A DNA stretch of 64,000 nucleotides from Saprospiraceae bacterium (GTDB lineage Bacteria; Bacteroidota; Bacteroidia; Chitinophagales; Saprospiraceae). The notes under the pieces were generated by a model. The model saw nothing but the letters and a program-made list of their open reading frames with translations, did no database searches and was not told where the DNA came from. Every line of letters begins with the position of its first letter. Within the stretch, counting starts at the first letter, position 1. This document shows, piece after piece, positions 62,801 to 64,000 of this stretch. The DNA lies in the NCBI GenBank assembly GCA_016787345.1, contig JAEUUU010000085.1, positions 1 through 64,000 on the forward strand, read 5' to 3'. The position numbers and the translations under genes are program-made.

Positions 62801-62875
62801 GACAAAGACAGCCAGGGTAACGATTCAACCGCTCGTCAAAACCATGCAGTGATCTATAATTGTGAATGGGAATGA
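59840..62875 (+). CDS. eCIS baseplate protein (Afp12/Pvc12-like) with C-terminal LamG-like domain
   Basis: A 1011-residue protein. It opens with WSDHNLHDPGITLLEHLAYA, a segment that normally comes after 20-40 further residues, so the N-terminus is unusually short. Then follow RKLLLDQEGVKNAWVSV, LARFGEDFPYPPAS, and FRVKDRAENKIVL, all baseplate-like. From about residue 770 there is a concanavalin/LamG-like domain (SSLTISFWMRLEERVNGNGN, GRWIHWSFINRYESFTYSSQ, LRIWNYARSEKDMEFDMDAR, GYWKLDKDSQGNDS), common in adhesins and surface enzymes. A glycan-binding role at the baseplate rim is inferred. The LamG part is less GC-rich. The stop overlaps the next start (ATGA). Confidence 0.86.
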   Translation: MQNQIKWSDHNLHDPGITLLEHLAYAISDLSYRLGFDMADLLAESGASQETKAFFSAAQILPQTPLSLLDYRKLLLDQEGVKNAWVSVLNAGEPALNFDNGIISLASSGARLPKYLRGIYKVEIEPDDLNNPPAPQAIRSTLARHRNLCEDVQQITIFGENDIEPVTLQLDLEVTDNRVDLTQLWDLIAADLTQWIAPNIRFYSLPEMLQRGKSIDEIFTGPLLEHGFLDEEEVKNYAKKTALRASDILHRVMDLGGVKLVRQVLMSTPARPGQKQYLSLSENQIPRLERLEINVYAGGRRLFHKEATLSGSAKNTYSVKQDVPVPTGRWRNPARFISIANELPANYGIGPAGLPADATPRRKAQAQQLKAYLALFEQLLANQFAQLAHMRNLLSPAYDAPPTYVLNPLDTADGLPGIETLYKPDFADNLLPVLDPEARALERHHRRLDHLLARFGEDFPYPPASDVVDPAVMQQRKQQFLQDYADLGKGRGKAVDYRNTPLHNTGPLSSGLETRLRRLLGIRAFDETEFPLLDIDFYQEADQDGISEYRFRVKDRAENKIVLSSSKHYHDLLEARLELRWALQRAAIQSGYQLRDTEEETKREYFNIVDPSGEVIARRIEYFPKRGGKKRRPDAINRLKTLCAPILKQECLYIVEHSLIAPRQSDNDAMFEPRWRVIDPPVKNEFYDPWSMQISAVLPDFAGRFAGGKNSEFGLFVRELVESETPAHLTPRCCWLSEDAFFQFEACYGALLKKLCLGQDTTAETRMLNRLLGISERTRGEFQSTSLRISFNPLSSRKQYFSLPAAAIPVSTSEGSSLTISFWMRLEERVNGNGNLFSVKSGPTGKPLINIAFTSTQVVFSCGILDQSGRQPSVTLSLSSLGRNYVGRWIHWSFINRYESFTYSSQLHILVDGASLATATKGGELPEIWPRETLVRFGNFGTRKDVFKLNVTDLRIWNYARSEKDMEFDMDARLVGDETGLYGYWKLDKDSQGNDSTARQNHAVIYNCEWE

Positions 62876-64000
62876 ACGCTGCGTCGCGCCATATCATCCT
62901 CGAACACCACATCCAGCTCGAATTCGAGCGCGAGGACGATGCACGCCGCTGGCAGCAGGAGATCGGCCCGATCGTCCGCCGCCGTCTCATGCCCCTCCTC
63001 GACCGCATTTTCAGCGCCCACAGCACACCTGACAGCCTGATTCGCCTCGATACCCTGGAACTGGATCTGGGCAATCTTGACCCCTCGCAAGTCGAACGGC
63101 AACTGGAAGAACGGACGAAGGCCTTGTTAGGGCCGAAGCTGGCCGAAGAAATTCGCAAGACAAACCGGTCGAAAGAGGTACAATCCGATTCCGCGCTGGA
63201 ACTGCTTTCCACCTTTTTCTTTACCGGCGCCTTGCCCTGGTGGGCCGATATCCACGACGCAGAACTTTTGCCCAAAGCAGTCCGGACACTGGCGTCCAAA
63301 ACGCCCGGCAAGCTTCGTCGGCTGGTATTGGCGGTCGTACGGCAGGAACAAGCCTTTCGCCGTATGCTGAATGCGCTGGACGAAGCATCATTGCGCGGGA
63401 TCGCCAGCGCCTGGCCCTTGCCTGTTGGGCAGAACTGGGCGATAATAGAGGCTGTTCTGACGGCACAAGCCCAAAAACACGGCGTCCCGGAACGGCAGGC
63501 GGGCAGGGAGTGGTGGAAAGGCGTGTTGTACGGTCTCAGCCACGAAGCCGCTCCGTCTGAAACGCGAACCGCTTTGTACGGCTTGTGGCAGGCTGCGTCA
63601 ACCTTTCATTGGGATGCCGGAGAGATACGCAAAACCATGGAAGTCTATTTTGATCGATCGCCCCTGAATGATCAGCGCTCTGCTGGACAGCATCCGGCCG
63701 ATACTCCTTCCAGGCGAAAAATGATGCAGGAATGGGAGACGCTTTTGAACCCTAAAAGCGTCGCCTTGCCGATCACCGGGCCGGATCAGGGTGAAACCCG
63801 AAAACAGCGGGACAGATTCGAGGAGGCGTTCTTCCAAAAACCGGAGGTTTTTATCGACAACGCGGGCCTCGTGCTGTTCTGGCCGTTTTTACAGCGTTTT
63901 TTTGAACATGCCGGACTGGTAGCGGACAAGGCGTTTTTGAATGCCGAGGCCCCGTTCAAAGCCGCCATGTTGTTGCAGTACCTCGCCGAGGGTTCAACCG
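62872..64000 (+). CDS. eCIS tape-measure protein (Afp14-like), 5' part only
   Basis: About 376 residues are visible before the window end. It starts NAASRHIILEHHIQLEFERE, then RLMPLLDRIFSAH and IRLDTLELDLGNLDPSQVE, the N-terminal pattern of contractile injection system tape-measure proteins. The rest is helical, with FFFTGALPWWADIHDAELLP and PEVFIDNAGLVLFWPFLQRF. The tape measure sets tail length and runs in the tube. The start overlaps the previous stop (ATGA at 62872-62875), so translation is coupled. The eCIS ATPase and cargo genes are expected downstream but are not in the window. Confidence 0.8.
   Translation, partial: MNAASRHIILEHHIQLEFEREDDARRWQQEIGPIVRRRLMPLLDRIFSAHSTPDSLIRLDTLELDLGNLDPSQVERQLEERTKALLGPKLAEEIRKTNRSKEVQSDSALELLSTFFFTGALPWWADIHDAELLPKAVRTLASKTPGKLRRLVLAVVRQEQAFRRMLNALDEASLRGIASAWPLPVGQNWAIIEAVLTAQAQKHGVPERQAGREWWKGVLYGLSHEAAPSETRTALYGLWQAASTFHWDAGEIRKTMEVYFDRSPLNDQRSAGQHPADTPSRRKMMQEWETLLNPKSVALPITGPDQGETRKQRDRFEEAFFQKPEVFIDNAGLVLFWPFLQRFFEHAGLVADKAFLNAEAPFKAAMLLQYLAEGST

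Noticed and set aside
46322..64000. Interpretation as a type VI secretion system or an R-type pyocin prophage
   Set aside because: No TssJ, TssL, TssM or TssK, and no phage lysis, integrase or capsid genes. DUF4255, DUF5908, LysM adaptor and tape-measure families favour eCIS.

Overview
The window looks like a chromosomal segment of a member of the Bacteroidota, most likely from the Saprospiraceae/Saprospirales. I infer this from family content and promoter style; there is no rRNA or other marker gene to confirm it. Pointers are a SusC/SusD pair, a type IX secretion (T9SS) C-terminal sorting domain, an exbB-exbD-exbD-tonB-tonB cluster, a propeller sensor kinase paired with a LytTR regulator, an effector-associated domain protein, and repeated TAnnTTTG -7 promoter elements. 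G+C is fairly high for the phylum, with two conspicuous AT-rich islands inside the last locus. No tRNA, rRNA, CRISPR array or insertion sequence was recognised.

Layout. 1-9.5 kb: 5' part of a GH65-like secreted enzyme; a PpiD/SurA-type periplasmic chaperone; an effector-associated-domain membrane protein; then a leftward signalling block (YceI protein, propeller histidine kinase, LytTR regulator, MerR/B12-type regulator). 9.7-18.2 kb: a short peptide with a GG-leader-like motif, pnuC, cdsA, two membrane/secreted proteins, a DUF4153 protein and a very large M1 peptidase. 18.2-23.4 kb: kdsA and the energy-transduction cluster exbB-exbD-exbD-tonB, a terminator, then a second tonB with its own upstream element. 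23.5-33 kb: Gfo/Idh/MocA oxidoreductase, TPR protein, an orphan PstS-like lipoprotein, and susD/susC with a possible structured leader RNA. 33-46 kb: housekeeping and envelope genes (pdxJ, CPBP protease, three glycosyltransferases, T9SS cargo, thioredoxin, rhodanese, a Cys/Met PLP enzyme with divergent Lrp regulator, DUF983, AraC regulator). One glycosyltransferase carries an in-frame palindromic repeat.

46.3-64 kb holds the most notable system: an extracellular contractile injection system (eCIS, Afp/PVC-like) in one rightward operon cut by the window end. Order: DUF4255 cap/terminator (Afp16-like), an unrecognised 341-aa protein, a single enlarged sheath, three tube-like proteins, a DUF5908 micro-protein, a LysM tube-spike adaptor, a VgrG-like spike, a 68-aa protein, gp25 baseplate, PAAR-like tip, Afp11-like baseplate, an AT-rich tail-fibre-like gene, an Afp12-like baseplate fused to a LamG-like domain, and the start of the tape-measure gene. 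The expected AAA+ ATPase and cargo toxins are not in view and probably lie to the right.

The most unusual features of this eCIS are the mosaic composition of its surface-exposed parts. The sheath has an AT-rich inserted region. A compositionally sharp cassette of about 1.6 kb spans the end of the Afp11-like gene, the whole fibre-like gene and the start of the Afp12-like gene. These suggest exchange of target-recognition modules within a conserved particle.
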